In this document: one piece after another, positions 13,178 through 26,510 of the stretch | Position numbering within the stretch: the first letter of the stretch is position 1 | How the letters are laid out: the number at the start of each line of letters is the position of its first letter | Assembly (NCBI GenBank): GCA_025345505.1 | Contig: JANVCC010000030.1 | Span: 11,914,166 to 11,978,165 of the forward strand | Source of the DNA: Todiramphus chloris collaris | Taxonomy: Eukaryota > Chordata > Aves > Coraciiformes > Alcedinidae | Direction of reading: 5' to 3' | Length of the DNA stretch: 64,000 bases | The notes under the pieces: generated by a model | What the model was told of the DNA's origin: nothing | The model's input: the letters and a program-made list of their open reading frames with translations, nothing else | The model's database searches: none | Made by a program: the position numbers and the translations under genes

Positions 13178-16100
13178 TAAGAGATTTTACAAGAACAACT
13201 TTGGTTGAAAGGATGAAAGTCAGTTTCCAAAGGGTTTGGAATAAAAGTAAATCAGAAGACTAATATGAAATCTAGGCAGTGATTTGGATTTTATCTTCAC
13301 TATTTGCATAGAAGTGGAAGGGATTTCCTACATTATTAAGTCCATTTCTCTCTTGTTGTAAGCAACTGTATCTTACAGTCTGTCTATTTATTAAGCTTCA
13401 CATGAAAATTCTATTTATTCTTTCCTAGTTTTAGTGGAAAGGTGTTTCAGAACTTCAGTCTTCTCATAATCAGAAACTCTAATTTATCGGTTGATTTTAT
13501 TCATTGCTCATTAGTAATCATTTGTCCTTGTGTCATCCTTGTCCATTTGCTTAAGTATCGTTTCTCTCGCTTTAGTGCCTAACCTGAATGTATTTATAGA
13601 GAGCAATTATATCCGCTCTCAGCATGAATGAGCTTAGAGATGAAAGGGAGAAGGAAGCAAACATGTTGCTTCAGCCTGGACCAGCTGGAATCTCTTTGTT
13701 CAGACTCATGTAAAATGTTTTGCAGGAGCTGAATCTGGAAGCAGCATTTGTGCAGCTCGTAGCAATATGATATAGATCTAGCCACCTCACAGCAGATGAG
13801 ATGGAAATGGATGTATCAAGCCATGGTTGCTGTCTGAATATCCATGGATACTGTGGAACTCAGAATGCTAAAACTACAGCCCAACTTAGCTGGAGAATAG
13901 CGATCTGCATTTGGTTGTGATAAAGACCCATGGTAAGACGACATAAACACTTTCCACTGTTATCACTTGTATTTCTAGTGTTGGGAGCTAGGTATCTGCC
14001 TGTATTAGGTTACCACTAGCTGCATGGCTCATTTTGCAGAGAGGACTCTACATGGTGTTGTCTGCATGCTATACACTCTCAAGTCAGCAGTTCCTTCTGT
14101 TCTTTCCTAGAGTTATTCTATGGCTGTCACCTAGAGCTCTTCACACTCAACATACTCAGAGAAGAGCAGGGTTGCCCATCAGTCTCTCAGGCTTTTCATA
14201 CAAATTTCTAACTGTAAAATAGATTTGATAATTCAGTGATAACACTCTCCACCATAGCACATATTCAGGTAAGTGGTTTGAAAGGGAGATCCCTAAGGGA
14301 AAGGCAATTGCAATAAACTGTTATTTTGCTTAGCAGCATCTCATTGCCAGAAGCAGCAAGCACACCTGAACAACCATATGAATATGTGGTTGTATATCAT
14401 TCCTTTGGATGTAAATCTTAATTGCCTGAGAGTCGTGTGCTGTGATTCACATTTTTTAAAGACATTTTAATTTTTATATAGAAAGAACTTTTAGATTGTT
14501 TAGATTGTTTTAGAAATGTTTATTCCTGTCAAATATGTGTTTGCACTTGCTGTCATTCGTACTGCAAAGTATGTTTTATTACAGACAAAAACTTCTTGGG
14601 ATTCCATGGACTGCAAAAGCAATGGAAAATTAAGTGCCTTTAATTCTGAAGAACATGTAACTAAAAATATTGAAATAGAATAAGATGCTTGTCATTGTAC
14701 CTGCAGTAGTTACTATTACTCACTGGAATAAGGCATCTCATCAGCCTTTTTCTTCTGGAAAGCTTAGCTTAAAGCTAAACCCAGCCCTCTCCCTGTAACT
14801 GACCTTTGTGCAGCTTCATGTAAAGGCAAAATTTGTACAAATTTGAGCTCTTCTCACAGCTCAGTGCAAACCATGCTGTCTTTCTTGAGGGAGCTAGAAA
14901 TACAAGAGTACTGCAGGTTAGAGTTGTGGTGCAGTGACAGAGCAACATAAGGAAGCTTGTTCAATGCCTGTTTTAAGTGAACGATTCTTACAGGTTTTTC
15001 AGAGAAGAAAAACAATGTGGTTGTCCACAGTGTTTCTCAAAGGAGCTCTGCATTAAGATTCTGGAGACCGGTTTGAGTTTATCTGGTCCTTTGCCCTGTG
15101 CTTACCTGATCATGGGAGGGAAGGCTCCATGGTAATTGAGAAAGGGACTGCACATTGCAGTAACTAATCAAAAATCAATTTTGGTAGCCTATTCAGTGAA
15201 AAGGAATGAAAAAATGTGGAGGTGGCAGGAGAGTTTTTTAAGACTTTCAGGAAGGGTGGAGGTTTTCTCCTGTAATTCTAAGAAACAACACCAAAACAAA
15301 AGAACTAAACCAACAAGGACAAATACAGTGTGTGGAAAAAGCTTGTTGGATGCTTGTCTTTGCACAGTAACTCTCTTCATCAAGAAAACTACTTGAATAC
15401 AGTGAGCTGTGCAGCAGTACTCCAGTTTGCTGGTGGTGCCCTCATCTGTTCTCAAAATATTTGTCACTTGTCCAGGTGTAGATTTAAAACAAAAGAAAAG
15501 TAATAATCAGCAAACTGAAATTAGAAAAATGTCACCTATATGGTTATGCTTATAGGGTGATGCTGTCTGCTCTGTGCACACAAACATGCAGGAGAAGGTG
15601 ACTCCTTCTGCATGAGTGTATCCAGGGCAGGTGAAATGACCATGCACAGAATGATGTACTCACTTTTTTTGAAGCATGTACTATATAGTAAAGCTGGCTG
15701 TACCTCCCACAGGGAAAAAGAAATGGACCATATAGAAGAATTTCCCTGAATCAGGTCTGACCCACAGACTAACAGCTGGACAAAACAGGTAAATAAATAT
15801 CTCTGTAGGAAACTTTGAAATTTGGAGACGTTTTTAAATTTAAAACTAAAATGTCTCTTTTCAGGCTGTGCCAGGGTGTTTTGGGAAAGACCAAAGCAGA
15901 CAAAAATTGTCAACTTTGTGGTATCACAGCTGAGCATCTCTTTAGCAAGAAAGTTGTTGGGGTTTTTTTGTTGGGTTTATTTGGGTTTTTCTTTAATTAA
16001 ATAAAGATACATTGAAAAACTCTTACTCAAACAGTAGGAACCAGTATCAACTTCACTTCCTACTAAGACCTTTCTTTTCAACAAACAAAACTTTTCTACT

Positions 16101-16359
16101 AAGCGAAGGCTCATGAGGCTGATTATTTTGTTCTATGAAGTAGGAAATGTCCAACGTATCCAAGAAAAGAAACAATCTCTCAGGAGCTCCAAATAACGAA
16201 AGGAAGAAGGTAAAACCTCCACCAGGAGCCTAGAAACTTTTCTGTCACTGACTGTACGTAGGACATCTCCAAATCTGTAGTGATGATCTGCAGGGTCAAA
16301 CTCTCCAACTGATATGAAGCTTCATCTCCTTGAGACCTCCTGTAGTTTGCTTGGTGCTA
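13178..16359. other. Unique DNA, no gene recognised
   Basis: There is no supported coding region. Small frames on both strands overlap each other (for example near 15.1-16.0 kb) and show no protein family signature. No repeat family is recognised. Confidence 0.55.
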
Positions 16360-16440
16360 GCTAGGGCCTGGCATCTAGAAGTCATGGTCCAGATCAGGGG
16401 CTACTGTGCTAGACACTGTATAAAGCTATCATGAAAAGAA
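16360..16440 (-). repeat. Ancient MIR/L3-like repeat fragment
   Basis: The + strand reads GGGCTACTGTGCTAGACACT followed by GTATAAAG. This resembles the reverse complement of the 3' part of MIR/L3-type ancient amniote repeats (the 'gtgctaggcactgtacaaa' signature). The fragment is short and diverged, and the family assignment is tentative. Confidence 0.45.
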
Positions 16441-19400
16441 GATTGATGCCACATTGCAGCAATGCCACATTGTTGTGGTATTTCTTGTTTTTTAATTGGA
16501 AAAAATCCCCTGCAGTTATCCGATGCTCGAGGCAGAAGTACAAAGCACGTTTAAAAATACAATAGGCATTCAAATGGGAACATTATTAATTAAAAGCCTC
16601 CACGTACTGTACAAATGAAACGTTCTTCTCTCTACCTACTCAAGTCATTCATTCAGAAAAATCCTGGGAAAATAGTTAGGCTTTGCAATGTGCCCCGTAG
16701 GTCAATGTATTCAGGCTCCAGCAGACCAAGTGGGAGGAGTGTGTTCCAGAACGGCGAAATCTTCATTGCGAACTCCATCTCAAAGGGAGTGCATTCAGAT
16801 ATGTGCACAGCACGCTCACAGAAAAAGTGGCTCTAGCCCTTTGCCTAGCTCAAATTTTAAATGAGTCCTTTAATATATGTATATCCAACCAAGGAAGAGA
16901 TGCTGACCTATGCTCCTGTCTGAAGCACAGCAGTGGGAAGGACTTTGAAGCCCTGTAGGGTTTTCAGACCCACAGCTTGCCTGCCTTTTTTTTTTTGTTT
17001 GTTTTTTTGTTTTGTTTTTACTATATATATCCTTATGGTATAGATTTAGACCACAACAACCTCTTTTCTGTGCCATCGGCTACCCTTTGTCCCCTTTATT
17101 TAATAACAGTGGCATCCTTAAGAGTCACGGTGTCCTTGGGCTGCTCACTGACAGTATGGTACAAAACGTATCTCTGAGAGCTGATCTCATAACTATTTAC
17201 TTTTCCTACGGTCCCATATCAAAAGTCCCTTTTTAGTATAGGGCTGAGTCAAAGCCTGGCTGCAGAACCTGGAGCCAAACTTCCTTCATGCTTTAAAGTC
17301 TGGTGTTATATTTCAGATCCATCCCCTAAATCAGACTGCCTTTCAGTGTTCAGATCAGAACAATCCTGATCTTATTTGCTTGCTGGCTGCAAAACAGTAG
17401 GAAGATTGTCAATACCCTGCTCAGGCCCTAATTAAAAATCCAAACTCAAATTTAATATTTCAAACATTATTTAAAATATATTAAGATAGTCAGTCTATTG
17501 CTGTTGCTCATTACTCTGTCGAAACCTAATATTAGTAACAGCATGTACAGAGGACCTGGAGCATGAATTAATAATGAGGTGCTTGTGCTGGAAAACATGC
17601 GAGAGCCTGGTTCCCTGAGTTGGCAGACGTCCGGCTGAGACTAGTTTGCTCTTCTCTAAACAGTGATCAAATCATCTGCTCAACAAAATCATTGGGAAGG
17701 AAAGTACTTCTGATTAGTGTACTTCCTCTGATGATCATTTTCCAAAAACAACAAAGACAACAGGCCATCAGAAGTTAAGGGGGCCACATGGGGAGAAAAA
17801 AAAATATCTTTAAACCGGTGGTGTTGTACTACTGATCGAACAGTAGTAGTGCCAGTAGCTGAGTATGATCCTCAAACAAGTGAGGACCTCTCATGCCCTC
17901 AGCCTGCCCTCACCTTGTACATGAAATCTCTTCTTGAGGCTTTTGAGGTGGATCAACTCTTTCTGCCTTTCTCATTGTTCTAATAGAAAACAAATCTGAA
18001 TGAGAGTATAGAGAAAGAGCATGTGGCTTGTTAATGCTCTTGGCATGGAGCTAAGGTATTGGAGGTGTTTGCAGGTTTTCTCTAGATGTGAGAGAAGACT
18101 TAAACCAGTGAGCTCTCCAGTTGATACCAGAACCAGAAAAGATGTACAAGCTAGAAAATACCTGCATCATTTGTAATATTCAATACATGTACATTTATAT
18201 ATAATAACGCGTACATGTCTACAATATCTGCATATAAAAATACATTACAGCCATACAAGCTGTATTTTTTATCTGTGTAATAATACCACAGCTAGATCAA
18301 TGATGTAGTATAGCAATTAGGTGCATTTATTTATATATAAATGCATATGCCCTTCTTACACATGCTTTACAGGAACTGGCTTTCACCTGTCCTCACGGTG
18401 CACCACGCTGGCCTCCTCCGCCCAAGCAGCTTTTTCTCCTGAGGGTGAGCCCAGCTACCTTTGTGCTTCCTCTGTGTGTGCAGAAATGTTTTCAACATTC
18501 GCAGAAAGCAAATAATAGTTGTTAAATCTGTTTGTGCCCTGAAACTTTAGCTGTGCCCTAGTCTTACACACCCTTTCCCTTTAAGATGAACATACAGTTA
18601 CCCACAGTGCAGCACTCAGTCCTGTAGCTACTGCCTTGTTCTCGCCCTGTAAATTAAAAGGTGTGAAGGAGAAGGAAATTTTCCTGAGTAAATGAGAGAA
18701 ATTATGACATAATTGTGTGTAATTTTTGATGCAGGAAACAATTTTCCCAGTGCACCTGCTGGGGGGAGAAACAAGGCTGCTTCAACCTTCAATCTGTGGG
18801 ACCTCAGAGCTCAGCCTGAAAGCAAAGGTGAAACGAAATACGAAAATTGCCATGCAGCAGAAGAGGAGTCAGCTATCTGAGGGCCTCTGCTGAAATCCCA
18901 TCTTTCGGGTAAGGTTTCTTGTGCATTTTCGTGTTTTGGTCACCTGACAGTAGCTCTCTGGCCTAATTGGTTTCCTAGTTAACAGACTAAGTAATGATGT
19001 AACCAGAGCGTGTGGGAACCAGACCTGTGTGACAGATACAAATTTTCCCAGCCATACCAATTTTGCCTGCTTACCTGGTTCTGCTGCTGGTTATCTGGAA
19101 ACTTGAACTACTTAAAGGATATAATGAACCTCGGAGAGGTTGAGACACAGCTTAGTCATTTAACATAAAATTATCCCCTGCTGCAAAACATATTAGCTTG
19201 TGAAGTCCAATTATTTTTGTTACTAAACAACACTGTATTTTAATAGATGTGGCTGTGTCCACAGCTTGTATTTACTTTTTCTGTGGTTGGCTGAAACAAG
19301 AATTAGTTGTCTGTAACCTAAAGGAGCAGATCAGCTCTGTTCAGTTACAAGCATGTCTCAATAACCACTTTCTGCTCTCGACTGTCTGCCATCCCTAGGT

Positions 19401-21108
19401 GCTCTCACACAATGTTGCTTGGTTGTGCTGGTGATTTTTGTAGCTGAATGTTGTTGGTATTGCTTGCATAACAATACAAGGGTTTCAGAAAGCCTCCAGC
19501 TAAGATCAACGTCCTGTTGAACTGGGCACTCTATAAACATAAAATGAGAAACAGTCCTCTAAATGCAAAGTGGTTGCATCCCCAATGTCTCAGACAGAGG
19601 TGGTTTGGTGGAGAGTAAAGCTTTGCAGCCTCAAAGCAGAGCCCTGTAATGTATAAAATAAACAGCCTGAGAAACAGCCTCATGTAACATAATTGAAGCA
19701 GCTGAGGAAAGGATGTGAAAGGAAACAGGAACACCTGGCATGGAGGAGGCCTGACCAGCTTCCTTCTCTGTAGTATGAATGAAGTGAAGGTCTCAAGACT
19801 ACTGCTGATCTTGGGAGTAGCTTGAGCTGTGGATGTGCCTGGCATTTAGCATTTGTGTGGTCCTCAGGCAGTTCCTTGCAGAGGGGACCACAACTCTCTG
19901 CATAGCAGTTAGCTATTTTCTAACAAGTTGGGACACCCAGGCTGCTGCTGGATGGGTTACAGAGCTTGAAGCAAACTTTGCCACAACCCTGATGCTTATA
20001 TTTCTGCAGCAAAATGCAGCTAGTATGGCCTGTGTCTGTGCTTTAATAGAGAGGAGGTAAGTTTTATGTTTGTTCGCATGCACCTAGCACTCACAGAGAT
20101 GTTTGATAAATGGAAGAAACTGAGAGCAGAAGCAAGAAGCTGGACTTCTAAGGTGATGTGGAATTGTTTTATGTTTTGCTTGAAAATAGGACTCTTAAAT
20201 GCGATGACAGAAATCATGAAAGTAGCAGGGCTTTGCATACACTTGATGTGGTTAATCCAGTCAGTAAATGTGGTGTTAAAAAAAGGGACACCCTACAGTG
20301 TTTTGGTATCTTTCTATTTGAAGCTTATACAGTGCTTAACGTGTATGCAATGGATCTGAGGCCTCACATCTATTTAAACTCTTTGGGAGCAATATCAAAC
20401 ATTAATGGGGATTAGTGTTAGAACTGGTGTAAACATAGCAAACAATCTGCTGTAAGTGTATGCTCACATTTCCATATGTTATGTAGGTAAGCAGAGCTAC
20501 CGAAGAGGAAAGAAACCCTGAGAGGGAGTTCTCAGCTAACTACTTCTAGGACTGGTGGAGGCAGACTCTAGTAAGGCACAACTATATCATGATATCAGAA
20601 TCTATGTACTCGTAAAATGCTCAATATAGTGCTGCAATTTAGGTTTGTAAAAGGTAAGAAAGATTTAAAGAGATGCAATTCCATTGTGCAAAACCACTAA
20701 AGAACAGATAAAAATGATTTAGTACTTCCAGGTGCACTGTAATTCTTGGCAGAAAAAGTTAATTCCAGGTGCGTAACTTTAAAAAAAAAAAAAAATCCAT
20801 CAAAAATCCAACCCTGTTGTCAAACCTGGATAAAACCATCAAGTTAGAAAAATAGAAGCTAAACTAAGAACAAAGTCCAAAGTACAACTGCAGAAAGACA
20901 GCCTCTCCATTGAAGAAATTACTGCAAAATTACTGCATATAAGTGAATCTCCCTATTACTTAAGTAAACATGGCTTGATTCTGGGCAGTATTTCAAAAGA
21001 GATAAAGCTTTGGCATGCATGAGCACATAGAAAGATGACATATTCGCAGTGGGAGGTATAAGGTGGGGTTTCCAGTAGTGCCAAGATTTTTCCTCACACA
21101 TAGACGCT
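16441..21108. other. Unique DNA with possible noncoding regulatory content
   Basis: No gene is recognised. The section contains AT-rich stretches, a T-rich tract at 16987-17020 and an alternating TA-rich patch near 18180-18350. The sub-block 17420-17600 is listed separately as a possible conserved noncoding element. Confidence 0.5.
17420..17600. promoter_or_regulatory. Candidate conserved noncoding element
   Basis: This low-GC block carries many TAAT/ATTA-type homeodomain cores (CCTAATTAAAAATCC near 17428; GAATTAATAATGAGG near 17565). It contains no simple repeat and no repeat family. Its composition resembles known vertebrate developmental enhancers, but conservation could not be tested, so this is inference from motif density only. 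Confidence 0.25.
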
Positions 21109-21180
21109 TAGGGCCAGATCCAAAACTGCTGAAGTAAAGAGCAAATCTTTCCACTGTCTTCAACTGGCTTTGTATTCAGC
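21109..21180. repeat. Palindromic MITE-like ancient repeat fragment
   Basis: It begins with AGGGCCAGATCC and contains a CTGTCTTCAACTGGCT core. This resembles the 'gggccagatcc ... attgacttcaatgg' palindromic repeats common in archosaur and turtle DNA. Only a decayed half is visible. Confidence 0.4.
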
Positions 21181-23947
21181 ATTCACTCACTCAGGCTAGC
21201 AGAAAGGGGAAAAAAAATACATTTGTTTCCTTATTTGTGGCCAAATCTTTTACACATTTTCCTTCTCCTTTTAAGCCTGGGGAACTCGTGTCAATGACTT
21301 CCTCAGGGGCAGGTCCTTAATCTACAGATCAAAATATAATCTGTACCACAAAATGGAAGATATGATTATACCAGCTAAAGTTATTTGCTTCAGCAACACA
21401 TGTGGTATGGGCTATTATTATTCCCTAATAGAATACACATTGATTCATTTGACACATTTTTTTTAAAAGAGCTTTTATTTATACTATGTGTTTATGGACA
21501 AATATGCATTGAATGCTTTTTAAGTCCTATTATGGTTTGGGTGTAGTTCCACATGTTCAGATGAAATGACTGAGACTAGAAACCTACAACACTAATGGAA
21601 GCTCTTACAGTTGGTGCCAGTTTTATATCCTGCAGGGTTAGTTGCCACTATATTAATATCCTGCAAGTCAAGTTAATTTCTTTTTTTTTTTTTTTAAGAA
21701 AACATACTTTGCAGGCTCTATGCAATTTGATATAGTGTCACACTTCGTACATGCCAGTTTTGTGTCTGAATTAAGATCCAGGGAATTATACCAGATCAGA
21801 CCTCCAAGTAAGTAGGCTTTACAGAAATCCATGGCCACACAGAAGGAAAATGGACACAACAACCTTGTCTCCCAAAGGTACATGTGAAAACTCTTTAGGA
21901 ATCAGAGTACTAGCTACAAAAGAGAGATTTTTTTGGGAAAGTCTTGTTTTCCCTAATGGCTGCACCTTCTGCTGCCATGATCAGCGGCTGGGCGTGCGGC
22001 AGGGCTTTTGGTTCAGTTTGCTTGTGTGAACCAACATTTTTTCCCTCGCTGTAACCTCCATTTAACAAAAAGGGGTTTGAGAAACCCAATCCTTTCTCAG
22101 TCACACGATCACTCCCTGACTTTCAGTACCTCTGTCATCCATGGGAGCCTAGGCAGTGTCGTGCCTGTGATAACACATGGGCACTTCAGCGAGATGAAAA
22201 TAACACGGGTGACTATGAAAACCTTTCTGCCCTCGCCTAGAGACTGCTGGGCTGGGTGGCCATTTCTTATTGCAGCGGAGCAACAAGGTGTGACTCTGTG
22301 CACAGGGCAAAGCAATTAACAGCCCAGCTGTGATTGCCCAGGGCTTTCTATAGCCTCTCTCTCTTTTTCCCACACATAACCATGCGCACGCAGGGGAGAG
22401 GAAGGGGCTTTTCATTTCCATTCTTCGCTCACTGCTGTGATTGCACTAAGTCGGTACAGAGATCCTTATCTCAAAGCAGAGAGGAAAGTGAAATCTCCAG
22501 TTTTGTCACTGTTTGAGTGCTCTGTAATATCTAGGGAGTTCAGAAGGCGCTGATTTTACTTTCATGGCATCGCTGTGAATTAGAGGTGTTTGTTCTGTCC
22601 AGACCTCAGCATTAGGGCAGACAGGGTGCCAGGGGAGTAAAGGTGTATCAAACCCAGCATGAAGTGATACTGCTGTGGGTTTGTGACATTGTGATGAATC
22701 TGTTTTTCACTGGAAAACACTGAGGAGATATTTTAATTTTTACCTACCATCTCAGACTCTAGAGTTTTCAGGCTGCATAAATATTAAAAGCTTGTTATTT
22801 ACATTAGAATCATTATCTTTATAGATATCTGTGCTTGTTAAGTGATCAGTAATGAATAATTAATTCAACCAATTCTGCCCTTTCCTCTGTTTGAATTTTA
22901 CAAATTTGTTTGTTACTCAAATCATTCCAGGCTCTCTTCAAAACTGTATTTTAGTAGTCTCCTTTGCTCAAAAGCTACTGTCTCCCACCATACTTTTATC
23001 AGTTTGCTGTCGTTGCTTGCAGAGTGTAATTGAATATTTAATAAATGGACCTGAAACTCCCCCTGACTTTAATCAAGAGTTATAGGATACCTGTGGGGAT
23101 TCAAGCTAATGCTTCTGACACAGCCACTGACACGGTACGAGCTGTGGTCATTCATACAGCAAGCTCTGCCTCTTATTCCCACTTGTTGGAAACACAGTAA
23201 TTGATAGAGTTCTGCAGCACGTGGCCAGGCTGTAAAGTCTGGGGAATTAACTTTGGCGTTTACGTACAAAGCGAGCGTGGCAAGACAGGTTTCCCTACGC
23301 CACAGCATGGTGCGGTTCAATGTCAGAGCACCAGAATGGGATTTCAAAGATTTGATTCACATTTCCATCCAACCATTTCCATGCAGGATTGCTTCCCACT
23401 GTGCCTCAGTTTCCTCTTCTGTAAGTGTTGCTTGAGGAAGATCTTGCTCTACAGAGACCACAAGGAGTAAAAACCACTCCTGGCATTTAACTTTAGGCGC
23501 ATATATTAAGTTGCTTCCCCTGAGCTGCCTTAAAAGAGAGTTGTGAGAAGTTTCTCCACTGATTTCTAGCCTTGGGGCTGCTGTTCTAAAATATCTCCAG
23601 GCAATCCTTCACTTGCTGTTAGAGAAGTCTGGAGAGACTCACCATCTCCTAGCTTGGGTTTAGCACCTGAAGAAACACTGCAAGTCTTCTATAAAGAAAA
23701 AATAGTTCTGTAAATAAAGTATAGTGTGTTTGTCCCTGATCCAAATACTTTGATCTTAAAGATAAGAATAGGAAAAAGTTCTTTTTGTTTTCAGTTCAGT
23801 TCGTCACTATTCATCATTAGTTTATTTTGGATACACTTCTGAGAAGTTGCTACCTGTTAATGGGTAAAAAGAATTCAAAACAATATAGAAAAAAATGAAG
23901 TTGGTCGTAAGGAACTAATTTCTTATCTGAGTCTACAAATAAATGAT
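21181..23947. other. Unique DNA including a GC-richer block at 21.95-22.5 kb
   Basis: A poly(T) run lies at 21681-21695, just left of this block. From about 21950 to 22500 the sequence is richer in G+C than its surroundings and contains several CpGs, but no open frame is supported as an exon. A small MIR-like piece (GTGCCTCAGTTTCCTCTTCT at 23401-23420) is present. Confidence 0.45.
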
Positions 23948-24057
23948 TGTAACAGATCACTAATTAAAACTGCTTAAAATGTTTGAAGGAAAAAAAAAAG
24001 TCTGTAACAGATCACTAATTAAAACTGCTTAAAATGTTTGAAGGAAAAAAAAAAGTC
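23948..24057 (+). repeat. Perfect 55-bp tandem duplication
   Basis: Copy 1 (23948-24002) and copy 2 (24003-24057) are identical over all 55 positions by my reading, including a 10-A run near the end of each unit. Each unit begins TGTAACAGATCACTAATT. Perfect identity in neutral DNA points to a recent duplication or an assembly artefact. Confidence 0.95.
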
Positions 24058-26339
24058 CTGTAGATTTTTAGAAAAAAACCTACAAGTATACACCTCAAGT
24101 TTGACTTTTTTATTATTTCAAAGTGAAATTTCAAAATTAAAGAGTCAAAACTAAGCCATTTTCATTTAAGTTCAGTTTGAAACAATTTTCAGTTTAGTTG
24201 TTGAAAGAAACTTGAAAAATTTTGCTGGTGATTTCACTCCCTGTTATATACTGGTCTCAATATATTTTATTTGCTTTCTTCCCACCAGAAGTAGAGAGAG
24301 GATTTTTATGAGTATTGAAAGCTTAGAAATTGAAAAAAATTATGATTGTAAAATTGGAATCCAAATCTTCTTATCTATTCTAGGTTTTCATCTAGAAAAA
24401 AATATGACAAATGGCCCTGAATGAAATTGTTTGCTTAGTTACTAATGTTTCTCTACTTAAAAATGTAAAATGTGATTGTTTTTCCCCTCATGTTCTCAGT
24501 TTTTGGGGTTTGGTTTTGTTTTTCTTTCTCGCTAATCTTAGTAATTTCCTTTTTGTCTACACCCAAACTCTGGTAAAATATGAATTTCTACTTAAGAGTG
24601 ACAGTGATTCAGCTATTTAACATACAGAATCACAGTCCATATGGACATAATTATCCTTGATATCTACTAACCACAATGCTCACTTTTAGCAGTAAAAAAT
24701 AAAGTTGACTTTTACCTCAGGGGGTTTACTTCTACATTGGGGAGGAAAGAGGGAAACCTTAGTGTTCCTGCAGTGTTTTTGGACTGAATATATGGAGGTA
24801 AAGAACATTTACTTATGCAAATCTCTTAGCATTTCTCAGGTCACTTCTGCACCCAGGCTTCTGCCAGCTGAAATGTTCAGGCATGCCTGGTACAGCAACT
24901 CGGATGGGCATGTTATGGAGATAAAGAGTAGCTCAGCCTTTTTTTTCTGGAGATCAGAAATCAAACTCCACCCAAGCAGTGGGGTGTCTTTGGAGGAGCA
25001 GCAGCACTTCTGTGCATTTCAGTGCCTGGCATTGCAGTTCTGATCCAAGTTTAGACCTGCCATAATCTCAGTCTGCCGCACAGCAGAAAATCTATTATTT
25101 TCTTCACACCTGTCTCAAATTCAACTGAAAACGAGTTATAAGGAGAACCAGAGCCCACAGAATATAACAATCTCTTAAACTAGTCCCCTGATGTGTGACA
25201 GAAGCATCAAAAGTGAGAAAATACAGTACTGCTCATTTTCACCAGTCCTTGTTTATCTTTTTGCCTTCTTCTCTTCCTTACACCATGAATCCTCCAGCAT
25301 TTGATGCTTGGAGACACCATGTGTTATTTTTTCTCCCAGTCACTTTTATCCCTTCCTCATGCAATGCATTCAGACAAACCCTGTGCTCACAGTGAAGCCC
25401 AGGCCAAAATGGCTCAGCTTCCTTCCCAGGGTGTCAGAGAGCCAGGAAGGAAGGTTTGTTCAAGGTCTTGGCTCCCTCTCCTGGCTGGCTTTGCAGCAAC
25501 TTAAAATGAGATTTTAGCCCTTCAAAAATTAGTGCTTGCTTACTGCCAATGCACACTTGAAACAAGAGAGAAGAGCACTGTAGTGATGAGACTCTGCTTT
25601 CAAAAAAAAAAAAAAAAAAAAGCCTGATTAGAAAGTTGGAAGCTAATCTTACAAAAAATACAGTTATTTAAAGTAAAATCCTCATGGTTTTGATATAGAC
25701 TACTTGAAAATGTTTTCCTCCTGCCAAGACTGCTTGAATGCCACATACGTATGAGAAAGGGGAGGGGGAAGGGTGGTGGTGTTATTTGTTTGTTTTTCTG
25801 GATTACCTGTATTTTCCTTTTGACCTGGAGGCTCTAGACTTCTACTTAGTAAATGTCCCAATAAAACCTGCATGTTATCCTTAAGCAGTGGTAGCATTCC
25901 CCCTACCTGCTAATTGCTTTATTTGTCCTTGCTGCTTCCGTCCCCTCATCAACAAAGGCTTTAGCATAAAGGGCAATGAGGTAGAACATGACAAGAAGAG
26001 TGAGAGCCAGAAGAGTGAATACTTCTGTAATTACACAGTAGCCTGGAGTAGCTCTTCTCAAATCAATTATGTAGCCTGGATTGCCCAAAACTCTGAGGAC
26101 AGAGCCCTTGTTTTAATTTGCCTATGGAGCTATGTGCTTCAATAATGGGCAAAATTCTTGCCTTGTTACCAGTTGCCTTTTATCAGAATTCACATAATTC
26201 CTTCCTTATTTATTTTTATCTAATTACTTTATTAATAATACATTGTGCTTAACACAGCTACAAACCAATCATTGCAAATTGCTTTGCAAACATTGACAAA
26301 TGAAATTTTGCCTTATCTTGTTGAAAATGTAGTGACATG
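24058..26339. other. Unique DNA, no gene recognised
   Basis: Only short unsupported frames are present. A run of 20 A lies at 25602-25621, with no recognisable retroelement or processed-transcript body upstream of it. From 26200 to 26300 the sequence is AT-rich, with several TAAT/ATTA motifs. Confidence 0.5.
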
Positions 26340-26510
26340 TCCATTTTTCAATGGGGAAAGCTGAGACAGACGATTGTAATGGGAAGTGATTAGAAAAAGC
26401 AACTAGAAAACCACCCGTAAAATCCTGATAAACTGCAGTTGCAAAGTAAATTGTCGGAGGAGCCAGGAACTTAACCCATCAATCAAAATAGCCAGCCCAA
26501 ACTCCACTTG
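26340..26510 (-). repeat. Ancient MIR-like SINE fragment
   Basis: The + strand runs CCATTTTTCAATGGGGAAAG, then GAGACAGA, then a GGAGCCAGGAACTTAACCC segment. This is the order expected for the reverse complement of a MIR core ('ccattttacagatggggaaactgagg ... agccaggattcgaaccc'). It is highly diverged. Confidence 0.5.

Noticed and set aside
25602..25621. Run of 20 A, considered as the tail of a processed pseudogene or SINE
   Set aside because: The sequence upstream does not resemble a transcript or SINE body and no target duplication was found.
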